Positions 22,536 to 34,165 of a stretch of 64,000 nt of DNA are shown here, piece by piece. This stretch comes from Buxus sempervirens. Its lineage: Eukaryota; Streptophyta; Magnoliopsida; Buxales; Buxaceae. Within the stretch, counting starts at the first letter, position 1; each line of letters starts with the position of its first letter. The notes under the pieces were generated by a model. The model was not told where the DNA came from. It worked only from the letters and a program-made list of their open reading frames with translations, and ran no database searches. The stretch is from contig OX387183.1 of assembly GCA_947561395.2 (NCBI GenBank), positions 35,452,853 to 35,516,852 of the forward strand, in the 5' to 3' direction. The position numbers and the translations under genes were made by a program.

Positions 22536-25500
22536 TTACTCCGAATCCTCCTCGTCATGAATCGAATCGGCTAGTGGACTTTGTTCCTCCATGAATGGAT
22601 CAGATGGTGCATCAACAGTTGTTGCAGGTACATCTTCCCTTGCCCAACTAACACCATCATCATCTTGGTCATTATCATGTAAATTCTGCGACCAATATGA
22701 CTCACAATCAAGGAATTTATCGACATCCACATCCATATCAAACAAGTCCCTAGGTTTCGTCTTGACAACTACATTCCAATCTTTATCAATTAGATCCGCC
22801 ACATAAAAAACTTGATCTGCTTGAGATGCCAGCACAAACGGGTCATCCATAACTTGTTTGCCAGTATACAACAATCGGCTGAAATTGACTAGCGTGAACC
22901 CAAACTCATCAGTCTTAATGCCTTTTCCTTGTGCCATGACATCAACCCAATCACACTTGAATAGTATATACTTTAGGTGCTCTGAATACGCCAATTCAAT
23001 CACATCAGTTAGACGCCCATAGTAAGAGATGTAGCTCGTAACTGGTCTCTTGTCCTTGGCACTTGAATAGCTAGTAGTGCTTGCTTTAACCACAACACCA
23101 CTATTTTGACTCTTAGAAAATCTCTCCTTCTCTATTGTGCAGAATCGATATCCATTACTTATGTAGCCCTTCATTCTTGTAGCTATTGATCGTGGACCCT
23201 GAGCGAACAACACAATTTCTTCGGACAAATGGGATTTTGAATTTTTCAATGTCTTAACCTATTTAAGGGGATGCAAAGTGTTCAAACATACTATAAGCAA
23301 TAATACAAACCAAATGAAAACAGTCATTAATTTATATATCAACACATACATGTTCCTTAAGCCATTTTGCAAATTCTTCATTGTGCTTCTTCTGTATTAC
23401 ATGCACGGAGGCTCTAGAATGACACATATTAAGAATGCTAAGATGCCGCCTGCAATATATAATACAATAGTAAGCACTAGGTTTTGTTTGGTTTGCAATA
23501 TATTAACAACTGGATGAAATAAGCAATAACATCTTACTTTCGATAACTTTCAAGCCTATCATCATTGAAAAGCACATATCGATGCGCCTGTGCCCATTCT
23601 ACATTTGAGAGTTGAAATGGTTGGGCGCTTCCGACTGAACTTCCATCATCATTTCTCACTGGCCTATTTATTTTGGACTCTACATCGGGCAAATATCGAG
23701 AACAGAATGTAAGACACTCTTCCGCAATGTATCCTTCTGCAATGGACCCCTCCGGTTGCACTCGGTTGCGCACATATGATTTCAAGGTAAATAAATACCT
23801 ATTAATTAAAAGCAATGTAAACAACATAAATGGATTGCAAATATTAATTACGCAAGGATATACAATACTAATATATTGTATCACATACCTCTCTATTGGA
23901 TACATCCATCGGTACTGAACAGGTCCACCCAGCATGACCTTGTCTACTAAATGAACTGGCAAGTGCATCATAATATCGAAGAATGCAGGGGGAAATATTC
24001 GCTCCATTTGGCAAAGCACATGCACAATACGATCTTTTAACCGCTCTAATTCCTCTACTTCACATACTTTAGAGCACACTTCGTGAAAGAAATTGCTCAA
24101 TTCGATCAATGCCGATGACACATTCTTTGGCAACAACCTTCGAATCGGAAGAGGTAAAAGCTGTTGCATTATCACATGGCAATCATGACTTTTAAGCCCA
24201 AATACCTTGCGTTCTTTAGCACTTACACGCTTTCCAATGTTGGAAGAATAGCCATCCGGGACTTTCAAACTCTTCAGTACTTCACAAAATAACTCCTGTT
24301 CACGCTTGTCCATCGAAAAGCAAGCAGCTGGAAAACACAACTTCTTTCTATCAGGCAATTCCATTGGGTGAAGTGCATGTCTCACACCCATATCAACCAA
24401 ATCTAATCGCGACTTCAAAGTATCCTTCGATTTCCCTTCAATATTTAACAATGTACCAAGCACACTATCACAGACATTTTTCTCAATATGCATCACGTCC
24501 AAATTGTGCTTCAACAAATTATCTTCCCAGTACGGCAATTCAAAGAAAATACTCTTCTTCTTCCAATTATACGGCATGCTGCTTGGATTACTGTTTTTTG
24601 GACGTTTCCTGCCAGTACGCTTTCCGAATATATGTGAAGTGCCTCTTAATTGATCCAATATTTCAAACCCAGCCAGTGAACTAGGAGGTTCCCTCATCTC
24701 CACGGTACCATCAAAAGATTGCTTCTGTTTTCGAAACCCATGATCAAGAGGTAAGAACCGACGATGACCCATATAGCAGTGCTTCCTTCCATTACGTAAA
24801 TAGCGACTGCATGTGTCCTTGTGACATGATGGACATGCAAACCGCCCTTTCGTGCTCCAACCAGAAAGCATAGCATATCTCGGAAAGTCACTAATGGTCC
24901 AAAGTAATGCTGCACGTAAAGTAAAGCTCTCTTTTCTTGATATGTCGTAAGTTTCAACCCCAGATGCCCACAACTCTTTCAGCTCCTCTACTAACGGCCT
25001 CAAATAAACATCTATATCATTCCCAGGGCCAAGAGGCCCTGGAATAAGTAAAGAGAGCATCATATTTGGCTGCTTCATACACATCCAAGGTGGCAAGTTA
25101 TACGGAATCAAAACAACAGGCCAAATACTATGTGTGATGCTCATACTCCTGAATGGATTGAAGCTGTCGGTTGCTAAACCAAGTCTGACATTACAAAGCT
25201 CAGAACCGAACTGAGGGTGCACATCAAGAGCCTCCCAAGCGGGAGAATCTGCGGGATGTCTTAATTTCTCATCTTTTTTACGACCCTCAGAGTGCCATCT
25301 CATGTCATCGGCCATTTTAGATGACATATACATCCTCTGTAAACGTGGCTTCAAAGGAAAGTGGCGTAATACCTTCGCTACCTTCTTCTTTCCCTTCTGT
25401 TTCGATTGACCATCTAGGGATTTCCATCTAGAAGTTCCACATATATCACATGACTCCTTATGGGCAGAATCTTTCCAATATAACATACAATCGTTTGGGC

Positions 25501-26257
25501 ATGCATCAATTTTGCTATAACTTAAACCCAAATCTGTTATTATCTTCTTTGTTTGAGAGAAATTATCTGACAAATTTGTGTCATCTGGGAAAGCCTCCCT
25601 CAACAAGACAAGAATCAAACTGAATATCTTGTTACTCAATCCTCCCAAACATTTTAAATGAAATAGCCTAATAATGAAAGACAATTTTGTATGTCTTTTA
25701 CACCCATTATACAACTCTTGATCAGCATCATTTAACAGTTTTTCAAACTTACAATTCTCCCGATTTTGCGTGTCAGCTGGTGCTTTGTGTAACGAACTCA
25801 CAGATGTATCTCCTTCAGTCTGAGCCCCAAAAATTTCACTCAACATAACCCTAGCCTCATCACCCTTCTTATGTAAATCATCTCCACCATATGCAAACTT
25901 AGGTTGGCTAGATCGTAATCTTACCCTGTCCTCTCCATGGTGATACCAGACCTTGTAAGTCGGGTCAAACCCATTGCATATCATATGCTCGTACGCAACC
26001 CGACTGGTCTGATACAATACGTTACAGCATTTCGGGCAAGGACACTTCAACTTCTCATTACATGTTGCACCGTGATCTTCAGCAAACTTGATGAACCCAA
26101 TTACTCCATTTCTGTACTCTGGACTAGCCCTGCATCATCCATATATTAAAACATAGCCTATTTAGTTAATATTTGATAATATTTAGCTAACAATGCAACA
26201 TTAAAAAAATTTTCAGCCTATTAAATACCTAGATCTGTTAATCCAACTTCTATCCAT
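22536..26257 (-). CDS. TNP2-like CACTA transposase
   Basis: Five exons join in phase: 26257-26229 (MDRSWINRSR), 26129-23889, 23798-23538, 23449-23350 and 23258-22536, giving 1117 residues. Domains in order are the transposase-associated N-terminus with its CPCPKCCN zinc motif, the large TNP2 transposase core (Transposase_21; DIDVYLRPLVEELKELW, GRFACPSCHKDT, LLKHNLDVMHIEKNVCDS), DUF4218 (LPVHLVDKVMLGGPVQYRWM, SYVRNRVQPEGSIAEGY), and DUF4216 (YYGRLTDVIELAY, VFYVADLIDKDW) with an acidic tail. It cuts and joins CACTA ends. The 90-bp intron 2 is a multiple of three and can be read through. No stop or frameshift was seen, so it may be functional. The full-length family protein is of similar size. 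Confidence 0.92.
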
Positions 26258-27360
26258 CAGCTAATGTATTCTGTGTCACCAATGTGGGAACGCTATCCTT
26301 GTTCTTCTGCAAAATAATACTCCATAAATAGGTTCCTTTCTAATATCAAATGGTACTCCGGTTAGTTTTAAAGTTTATGCTTGGTTTTGCCCATTCAAGA
26401 ATAGCGAGCAAAGTACTCGTTTATCCATGTGATGCATATATTTATCTACGAATTTCGGCAGCATCTCTGCGCAATTCTCCAAATACGTAAAAGTCTCTTG
26501 ACATACTATGCTTTTATCATCCAAATTGGACGATAAATAGCATGAAGTCAAAAAACTACGTATTTGAAGAAAAAAGAGATCGATGAAACCAAAATGACAT
26601 GCATTAAGAGAAATATACGAATCACATGTCAAAAAGTACTATACATGCTATTCCCAAACTGTCTATCTGACATTCCAAGATATTATATGTGTAAATATAT
26701 ACCTTTTATATTTAAATACTAAGAGTTATTGCAAACTTACTGAAAAACTGCAATCTCTTCAAAGTAGACAAAATTAATTGGCATAGCTACACATGTAACC
26801 TCTTAGGCGAGAATTTGAATTGTTTCCACTTTTTTAATTGTATCAACTCAATCAAAAAATTCAAGTTCTCATATTGCTAGTCATGTATTAAAGCAATAAA
26901 TAAAAGCTAAAACATCAACAATCAATTTATAATTGGTGAAATAAAAGCACAAAAGTGTGGTGTCGGTTATATTGATGCTTCCAAACAAAGAAGGCACAAT
27001 TAAATACACATGCTTTGCAGCCATGGGAATAGATATTATGCCAACATGCCCTCCAGTTGGCACAGACAAAAAATGCTACTCATCCCTTGACATGAAGACT
27101 TTTTCCAATTAATATTAATATTAACCCATGTTAAGGAATATATTAAATATATAAATTTCATCCCTGCTATCAGCTTGAGCTTTTAGTAAGAACGGTGCTC
27201 TATATGGTATTAGAGCCTTAGGAAAAAGCAATAGTTTTGGACATCCCGTTCTTTATCCAATTGCCCTTTTGGGCCCCACCTTAAAATAATTTTTTTAAAA
27301 TAAATAATTTCATAAAATACATATATCTTACCTTTATGGGGACATGATATCTTTCTCCTA

Positions 27361-27955
27361 TATTATCGTTAACTAAATTAAAATTATATCATTAATCCTT
27401 ATATTTTCAAAGTCTTAGAAACCCATAACTATCTTTTAACTAAATTAATAATGAAAATAATCAAAGATATGCTTCCCTCTTTTTCAAAATAATGCTAATA
27501 TTCAAAACACAATAAAATAAAACTCAATGACGAAACAAAAGATTGTATGATTAGCAATGGAAAAAAATTGAATTCAATCACCTACTTCTTAATAATTGTA
27601 AATTAGTTACACTTTTTTAAAACAATTGAGTTTGAGTGTTCTTTTACTGTTAAAACGTATTTCTTACAAAAATACCCTCATAGTCTTGCAATCAAGTTGT
27701 AACCTATTATTAAATTAAATATATGTATACTCATTCTCAATTATAAGCTAAATCAATATTTCGTCCAACAGTTTATGTACATTGTCAAAATTTTAAAATT
27801 AAAAAATACATTTTCTCCAATGTTATTTTTAACTAAATTAAAATTATATTATTAATCCTTATATTTTCAGAGTCCTAAAAACCCATAACTATCTTTAATT
27901 AAATTAATAATCAAAGATATACTTCTCTATTTTCGAAAAAAATTGCTAAATTTGC
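27361..27955. repeat. Diverged direct repeat, about 140 bp, two copies
   Basis: Copy 1 is at 27361-27500 and copy 2 at about 27820-27955. They share TTAACTAAATTAAAATTATA, ATTAATCCTTATATTTTC and CCCATAACTATCTTT, with several substitutions and small indels. Confidence 0.8.
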
Positions 27956-28284
27956 AATTTGCCGGTGTCTCTTCACGGAAAGGATCTTTGTGTTCTTAGG
28001 TGTGATTGCCGATGATATGTCTCGGAATTATAATAATAGTTATTAATAGTAATTAATAACTATTAATTAACCCCAACCTATCCTCGCTACCAAACTAATA
28101 GGGGTGAGTTAGTGTTTTGGTTACCATCCCTAAGACTAGGTAATGAAAGCTTATCCACATAACTAGAACAATTACGTCAAATGCACGATGGATGAAAATT
28201 GTATAATTTTCATTAAAAAAAGAGGATTGACAACCAAAAAACGGCTAGCAAAACATTGAATCTTGCACATGGTAACAATAAAAT

Positions 28285-28372
28285 CTTGACATAAGGAATC
28301 GTTGCCATTAAAATCTTGAACTATAAGGAATTGTTGCCATTAAAATCTTGAACTATAAATAAAATACTAGCG
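28285..28372. repeat. Three tandem copies of a 33-bp motif
   Basis: TAAGGAATTGTTGCCATTAA followed by AATCTTGAACTA recurs three times, the first copy slightly different. Confidence 0.8.
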
Positions 28373-28689
28373 TGCTTACACATGGTAACAAAACGTCCAA
28401 TTATTATATTTGCTCATTGTAGCTGTTATTTTAAATTATTTTAAAATAAAATATTTAAATATATACGAAGCATAGATTAAACAACTAGTTTAACTATATA
28501 AAGTTCACCCCTACTATCAGCCTAAAAAGGTTCTTGAAAGTCAAACAAATCCATGGTTTGAAAAAACAATTCTCTTGGGCCGTAGTTTCCTTGATTCAAC
28601 AGTCTGGTCCATTAAAATTAGCGGGTCCACAGGTTTCGAGTTAGCCCAGTCATCACACGGTTTTGTTCCATTTTCCCGCTAAATGGTTA

Positions 28690-28720
28690 AGGAGCTCCCT
28701 CTCTCTCTCTCTCCCTCTCG
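28690..28720 (+). promoter_or_regulatory. CT-rich 5' leader tract
   Basis: A CTCTCTCTCTCTCTCCCTCTCG run lies directly before the ATG of the coiled-coil gene. Pyrimidine-rich leaders are common at plant transcription starts; the exact start cannot be fixed here. Confidence 0.45.
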
Positions 28721-28725
28721 TGGCA

Positions 28726-30194
28726 ATGGCGCTTCCATTTGGTTTCCAAGAAAGGCTCAAGCACATGGAAGAAACCAGAAACCAGAGGCTCTCTCTCCTT
28801 CAGGTTCAAAGCCCTAATCTTGTTCTTTTCTCTTTCCTCAAAACCCTAGTTCTTATTCTTACTCACCATCCACAAGAGAGAATAATTTCAGGCTGAAAAA
28901 GATCTTCAAACCAACAAATCTCTGCTCCTGACGGCAAAGCGTTCGAACATCCGATGCATGGAGCAACGCTGCCTGATGATGGAGCAGAAGAGAGCTAAGT
29001 TAAGCTTCAAGATCTTAGCTCAAAAGTTAGAAATCAAGAGATTCGAGTCCGAGTACCAAATCATAGCTCAGAAGTTTAGGTACTTCCATTGATGCCATTG
29101 GTTTTCTCCAGTTAAGGATTGGTCTGTTCTTAAGGAATTGAATCATGGATATGTTGGGTTAGGGATTTGAAGAGTGAGGTGGAGGAGTTTGAGGAGTGTG
29201 AGAAGAACAAGGACAGGTTTTATGAGATGAAGAGTGCTGAAATGCGGGAATTTCAAGGTAAAGTGAAGGAATGTGTCTTGGAGTCCCGTCTGCAAGTGCA
29301 GGAGATGAGGTACAGCAGGGATAAGGTAAAGTTGGAGCCTTTAGTCCTTCTGTTCGTGAAATTGTTTGAATGGCTCTGGTGTATGTTTGTGTCTGTGTTT
29401 GTGCTGGTATGTATGTATCATACTTGTGTACAGCCAAAGCTTTATCAAATTGCTACTGTTTTATTGATAATAATGTAGTTGGACAACTTACAATCTTTGC
29501 ATGCTCAAATGGTTCAAACAATTTCCTTGTTGTCCAATCAATGATCAGTATCATCCTTAAATAGCAAGGTTGGCTGAGTTGGGCAGGTTGGGTTGAGTGT
29601 ATGTATTAATTGGTCTTGACACAACTCAAAGCTGCACATTTGTTAAACAGGTTGAGTATAATCAATCCCACCCCAAACCATATGAAAAGGACCTCAATCT
29701 GATTGTTTAACTCATCTTTTTCTTTGAAATTTGTAAAAATCAGTATACGCTAAAAAATTATGCATTCACTGTTCTTGGTTTCAGGAGTTTTCATTGACTT
29801 AAAAGAGAATTCTGTTGAGCAATTTTCCGAATTTGGGAGTTATTAATTATAACTTCAAAAGTTATCTTGTACAGGATGATATAACCTTTAATTGCTCCTG
29901 CATCTGTTTTACCATATGTGGATGAATTAAACATTTGAACTATTCCACTGAGATAGACAAATATGTTTGATTGAGCTTATTTACTGGTATTTGGTTTCTT
30001 TGTTTCAGCTGAAATTGAGCCTCAAGGAACTTCAAGGAAACAGTGGATACCTAAGTAATTCAGAGATAGCTGCAACTGAGACAGTAAGGGCCAAACTTTT
30101 ATCTGTTAAAGAGAACTTGGAGAGAAACTTGGCTTCAAACTACCAACTAGGAGCACAATTGGAAAAGCAGCTGCAGAAAGCTTTGATTTCATAA
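28726..30194 (+). CDS. Small coiled-coil protein, complete four-exon gene, unnamed
   Basis: Exons 28726-28803, 28892-29079, 29163-29325 and 30009-30194 join in phase with GT-AG borders to give 204 residues, MALPFGFQERLKHMEETRNQ through to QKALIS. The protein is almost entirely charged helix with heptad-like spacing (KHMEETRNQRLSLLQ; KSEVEEFEECEKNKDRF; AKLLSVKENLERNLASNY), without signal peptide or membrane segment. I do not recognise a named family; its layout resembles small plant coiled-coil proteins, possibly of the cytoskeletal or kinetochore type, which I cannot confirm. It is the only host gene in the window that looks complete, and it has the opposite strand to the surrounding gene fragments. 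Confidence 0.8.
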
Positions 30195-31970
30195 AGAGAA
30201 GATAAAAAAATCTAGAGCAATGAAACAGAGGCCTGAGTGGCATGTCCAAAAACATAATAAATCAATGAATTTAATTGGTGCAGGTGAATAAGACAACATA
30301 TATCCAATCTGCATGAGTCACAAGTTACAACTAGATATTGTCTTTGTTTGACAATTGTTGTAGTTGAAATCCTGATATCTTGTGAGGATATGGTGTCCTA
30401 TTCATAATGATGTAGAATTCCATTGTAATAATATCCATTTTCAGTGAAAAAGAATTCCTCCATTCTTTATGTGAAGTTACACACACTACAGAGATTGAAA
30501 TTTAATATCCGAGATGCTAATCGTTTCTTATTACTAGGAAAGGCTGAATTTCTTAAGTAGGTTGCCTGGTCTCCACACTCCACAAAAAGGAGGAACCGTA
30601 ATACTCCAAAACACAACATAACACGGCCCTCAACAGAATAAAATTACTCATTCTTCTTCCTTTTCTTGTTTTCAAAAGAATATAGAAATACAAGAGCATG
30701 ATAAATTAAACCTCTGAATTCATTAAATTAGGCATACAAACTAAGGGAAATATTAATTGGAAACTCTAAGTACTAAGCCAACACATAAAGAAGTGGAAAA
30801 AAATGCTCATTAAATAGGGTGGTTAAGTCAGGGTTTTGCTGGGGGCTTCATTGGTTGGCCTAGAATTGAATAATGGATTTAATGGTCTAGACTCAACATT
30901 GGTGATGGGCTTAATGGGTTGAGCTGAAACAACTGAAGAAGATGAAGAGTGGTTTGATTTAAGCTAAGTAAATGAGTGCCACCTTCTAGTGAGCAGGCAT
31001 TGGTAGTTTGACATTTCCACCCAAAAAAATTTGTAGTTTGACAAAGTTTAGCACAATGACAAGAATAATACCTTTTCTGCTATGAAATATGGTGCTATTA
31101 TTGTTAGTGCCCTTGAGAGATATCTTAACAATAAAATAAGCACTTAAAAACAGTTTGAAGCTTCTGAAAGATTGAAAAAGTCTATATGGGGGCTAGTTGT
31201 TCAAGGAAATTCTGGTGCGAATAGAAATTGCAGCTCCTCTAGGGTCCTAATCAACAATTTTTTGGCCTCAAACCAGAAGAATTGATTGAAATTTAATAAA
31301 TGGACTAATACAACATGATCCAACATGCTCTAGAAGTAAGTACATGAGACATAACAGTTGCTGTAACATATTTTTCTAAATAATTATGGTTCTACTTCTA
31401 ATTGAAGACAGTTGGGTGCCACAAAACTAAATAAACTTGCTTTGGGATGCTTCATTAAAACCCCCTCTTATTTTTGTATACTTCTCACACTAATATCTTT
31501 CGTTTGCAGTAACAAATAAGTATCCCAAAAAACCCACCTTGACTGCAAGTGAAAGCAAACACAGAGAGGAAAAAGACTTCCATTTTAATTTTTGTTTCTC
31601 TCCTTCCCAATCATGATCCATCATCTGCTTTGGATTCTTTCTCATTATATTTTTTTTCATTATTTCAGTAGTTTTAGTCCAAATATAATAAGTTAAGGAA
31701 GTCTTTCTTCATTCAACATTATTGATTGCACAACTCTCCTTGGCTTTAGAACTTTCTTCTCCTCCTTTTTGCAGCCTCTTTCTTGTGCCTTTTTTTATTT
31801 TATTTTTTTCAGTTGCAGAAATAAACTGAAAAGGGATTCAGTTTGGCCCCCCTTTAATGGGATGATTGGTGAACTTAAAGGTCCATGGCAGCTTATACAT
31901 TTTAAATGTTAAATGACTTAAGCCAGATTACATTCACTAGAGTTTAGCACTTTCAACATCTATTACAGTG
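30195..31970. other. Gene-free stretch
   Basis: This is the 3' flank of the coiled-coil gene and the approach to the palindrome. No coding region, transposon end or ordered repeat was recognised. Confidence 0.5.
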
Positions 31971-32312
31971 CTTTGAACATGGCTGACTCGAAAATGTTTT
32001 GATGAGTTGACATGTAAAGTTGAGTAAATAAACAATCACACCAGGATTCCCCTCCAATGTGATTGGGCGTGGGGACTTTAAAATCCGAATATTCTCCTTA
32101 TCCCTCACCCACAAATAGTATGTGTGTCCCAAATCATACTCTTATGACATCCTTATACCCTCTTATTTAAACCAAACGGCACCCACATTATATCCATTCT
32201 ATTTCAAAGGCGAACAAAACATAAAATACTTCTTTATAGCTTGTCAAACTTCCAAAAAGATTTTCTCTTGCTTCTTTTGTCTTAATCTCATCAACTCCTC
32301 ACACTTTAAACA

Positions 32313-32320
32313 TATATAAA
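32313..32320 (+). promoter_or_regulatory. TATA box of the FPF1-like copy (arm 1)
   Basis: TATATAAA lies 157-164 bases before the FPF1-like ATG at 32477, followed by a CT- and AC-rich leader typical of plant 5' UTRs. The same box is kept in arm 2 (about 35305-35312, minus strand), so both arms could transcribe towards the centre. Confidence 0.55.
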
Positions 32321-32476
32321 CCCTTCACCCATCTTCCCATCATCCTTACTGTTCCATAAGAACACTCCAATCTACTCCCCTCTACCTGCTCTTTTTGTTC
32401 ATCACTCTTTGATTACTGTCCTTCACAACCCAAAAAACCAAACTAAAACAAATCAAGTACCAGCATTTACTGCCGA

Positions 32477-32817
32477 ATGATTGGGGTTTGGTGTTCAAGA
32501 ACGGCGTATTTCACCGCAAGGACCCAACAACTGAGACTTCAGAAGGACGACAAGCGAATGCTCGCAAGAAGGTGCTAATACATGTCCCCACCAACGAAGT
32601 CATATCTTATTACTCCTCATTAGAGGAAACCATTTTTGGATTAGGTTAGGAGAGGTACTATGATGACACAGACCTCTTCCAGTTCCACAAGAGTATAACC
32701 GTTGATCTCATCTCTCTACCTAGAAAATTAGGATTCTTTGGCCTAGAGAATTCTCCAAGTTCAAGTCCTTTCACGTGTATGATATTGTCATTAAGAATCA
32801 TTTCCTCCTTGGAAGCA
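32477..32817 (+). pseudogene. FPF1-like (flowering-promoting factor 1) pseudogene, arm 1
   Basis: After the ATG and GVW, the FPF1 text follows in a shifted frame: FKNGVFHRKDP, SEGRQANARKKVLIHVPTNE, VISYYSSLEETIFGLG, ERYYDD, LFQFHKS, VDLISLPRK, and later FSKFKSFHVYDIVIKN. That covers almost the whole family length of about 110 residues. FPF1 is a small plant protein that promotes flowering and gibberellin responses. A one-base loss early in the frame, a stop in place of the Trp of GLGWERYY and a shift after LPRK break it. It is followed without a gap by MAX2 sequence, and the whole is mirrored in arm 2. Its value is therefore as RNA rather than as protein. Confidence 0.88.
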
Positions 32818-33450
32818 TTGGAGCCTATCCGCAACCGCATACAGAGATTACACATTGATTGTATTTGGGATAGCTTGAAAGATGCTCAGTGACTTATCCA
32901 AGCATTCAACTTGAATGAACTTGAATAAGATGATGCTGACTGTAACGGCCCTAGCAATAACAAATGCAGATACTCAATAGATGGAGATTATTCTCTGATT
33001 CAAAACAATGGTAATGAGGTTCAGAGTAAAACCTAGGATCGATTGCGATATCGTTTCCTTTGAATTGCAGTTGGGGAGCTATTAATTCAATTAGCATTGG
33101 TAGGGCTTGAGGACTGCCCTCTGTTGGAGGAAATTAGTATCAAGGTTGAGGGTAACGGCAGGGAAGGCCTAAAGCATCCAAAAAACTGAATTTGGTGTAA
33201 GCTCTCTCGAAGTGGCATTCAGATTAAGCTCACTTATGCAGTATCCTCGCCTGTTGAAGATGCAACTGGATTGTGGGGATGCAATAGGTTATGCATTGAG
33301 TGCACCAACTGGGCGTACAGACCTGAGTCTGTGGAAGAGGTTTTACTTAAATGGGATTCGAATTTGAATCTCAATGAGCTTGATTACTAACCACCACATG
33401 TCATGATATGAGTATCAAAATGCGAGTAGACTTGTGCAGTTGCTTTAAGG
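32818..33450 (+). pseudogene. MAX2 3' fragment, sense, arm 1
   Basis: The text LEPIRNRIQRLHIDCIWDSL, then QAFNLNELE, DDADCNGPSNNKCRYSMDGD, YSLIQNNGNEVQSKT, AVGELLIQLALVGLEDCPLL, EEISIKVEG and NLNLNELDY matches the C-terminal leucine-rich repeats of MAX2/D3. MAX2 is the F-box subunit of the SCF ligase that destroys SMXL repressors in strigolactone and karrikin signalling. Stops replace several Trp codons and the frame shifts in the middle. After PPH it jumps to a copy of the extreme C-terminus (MRVD-like), so about 160 bases are missing. It joins the FPF1-like copy directly on its left. Confidence 0.88.
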
Positions 33451-33459
33451 ATGTGACAC

Positions 33460-33733
33460 TTTAATAATACAGGATGAAACGGCTATTCAACGAATCCTCA
33501 AAGTGACTGCACGAATCTACTCGCATTTTTAGTACTTATATCATTCTTTGGTACAGGATAGTAATCTTCTCTCGACTGTACATCCCTGAGATTGGGGATC
33601 CTGAGAAGAAACATCATAAAGTGCTCATAGATTGTGCCATGGATGAAGAGCTTTCAGAAGGTGGCACGTTCTGTAAGCAACCCAGCAACAGGGAGAAAGA
33701 GGGTCCTTTGGTACACATCCTGTTGCACTGCTC
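33460..33733 (-). pseudogene. MAX2 3'-terminal fragment, antisense, arm 1
   Basis: Read on the minus strand, this segment is the last part of MAX2, mirrored by 33891-34165. It follows the sense MAX2 piece tail to tail with only a few unpaired bases between, so arm 1 contains a hairpin of its own. Confidence 0.8.
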
Positions 33734-33890
33734 ATTTCTATTTCTGCCACGCTTTCAAACTCTCCCTTTTCCAAGCAATTGAGACTTGACCACTTCTTTC
33801 CTCTCTCTCTCTCTCTTTTTTAATTTTTTGTGAACCAAATGTACTTTCTTTTTTAAATTTTTTTTGTGAACCGGATGTACTTTTTTTTTT
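33734..33890. other. Spacer of the palindrome
   Basis: This 157-bp unpaired centre contains a CT run and two tandem copies of TTGTGAACCRRATGTACTTT with T-rich linkers. It would be the loop of the predicted hairpin RNA. Confidence 0.75.
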
Positions 33891-34165
33891 GAGGATGTGC
33901 AACTGGATGTACACCAGAGGGCCCTCTCTTTCCTTGCTGCTGGGTTGCTTACAGAATGTGCCACTTTAAGAAAACCCTTCATCCATAGCACAACCCATGA
34001 GCACTTCATGATGTTTTTTCTCAGAATCCCCAATCTTAGGGATGTACAACTGAAAGAAGATTACTATCCTGTACCAGAGAATGATATAAGTACTAAAATG
34101 CGAGTAGACTCTTCCAGTCGCTTTGAGGATGAGTTGAATAGCTGCATCATCCCGTATTATTAAAG
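33891..34165 (+). pseudogene. MAX2 3'-terminal fragment, sense, arm 2
   Basis: An open stretch reads DVHQRALSFLAAGLL, ECATLRKPFIHSTTHEHFMM, FFLRIPNLRDVQLKEDYYP, then ENDISTKMRVDSSSRFEDELN. This is the C-terminus of MAX2 and continues exactly where the arm 1 sense piece leaves off (LNELDYWPP-like). The original MAX2 order is therefore split by the inverted segment at 33460-33890. Confidence 0.9.

Larger units (their letters stand above)
26258..28640. other. AT-rich gene-free stretch upstream of TNP2
   Basis: This should hold the promoter and 5' end of the CACTA element, but no CACTA/TAGTG terminus and no GC-rich subterminal repeats are visible. It contains a two-copy diverged direct repeat and a triplicated 33-bp motif. 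No coding sequence is recognised. Confidence 0.5.
31971..33733 (+). repeat. Arm 1 of the large FPF1-MAX2 palindrome
   Basis: From CTTTGAACATGGCTGACTCG at 31971 to about 33733 the sequence reappears as reverse complement in 36835-33891, interrupted there by a 1.2-kb insert. By eye the FPF1 part of the arms is roughly 88-90% identical. Order on this strand is: promoter-like flank, FPF1-like, MAX2 3' part, then an inverted MAX2 tail. Confidence 0.9.

Noticed and set aside
27205-27217. TGGTATTAGAGCC, like a tRNA-Met primer-binding site
   Set aside because: No LTR end or coding remnant adjoins it, so a retrotransposon call cannot be supported.
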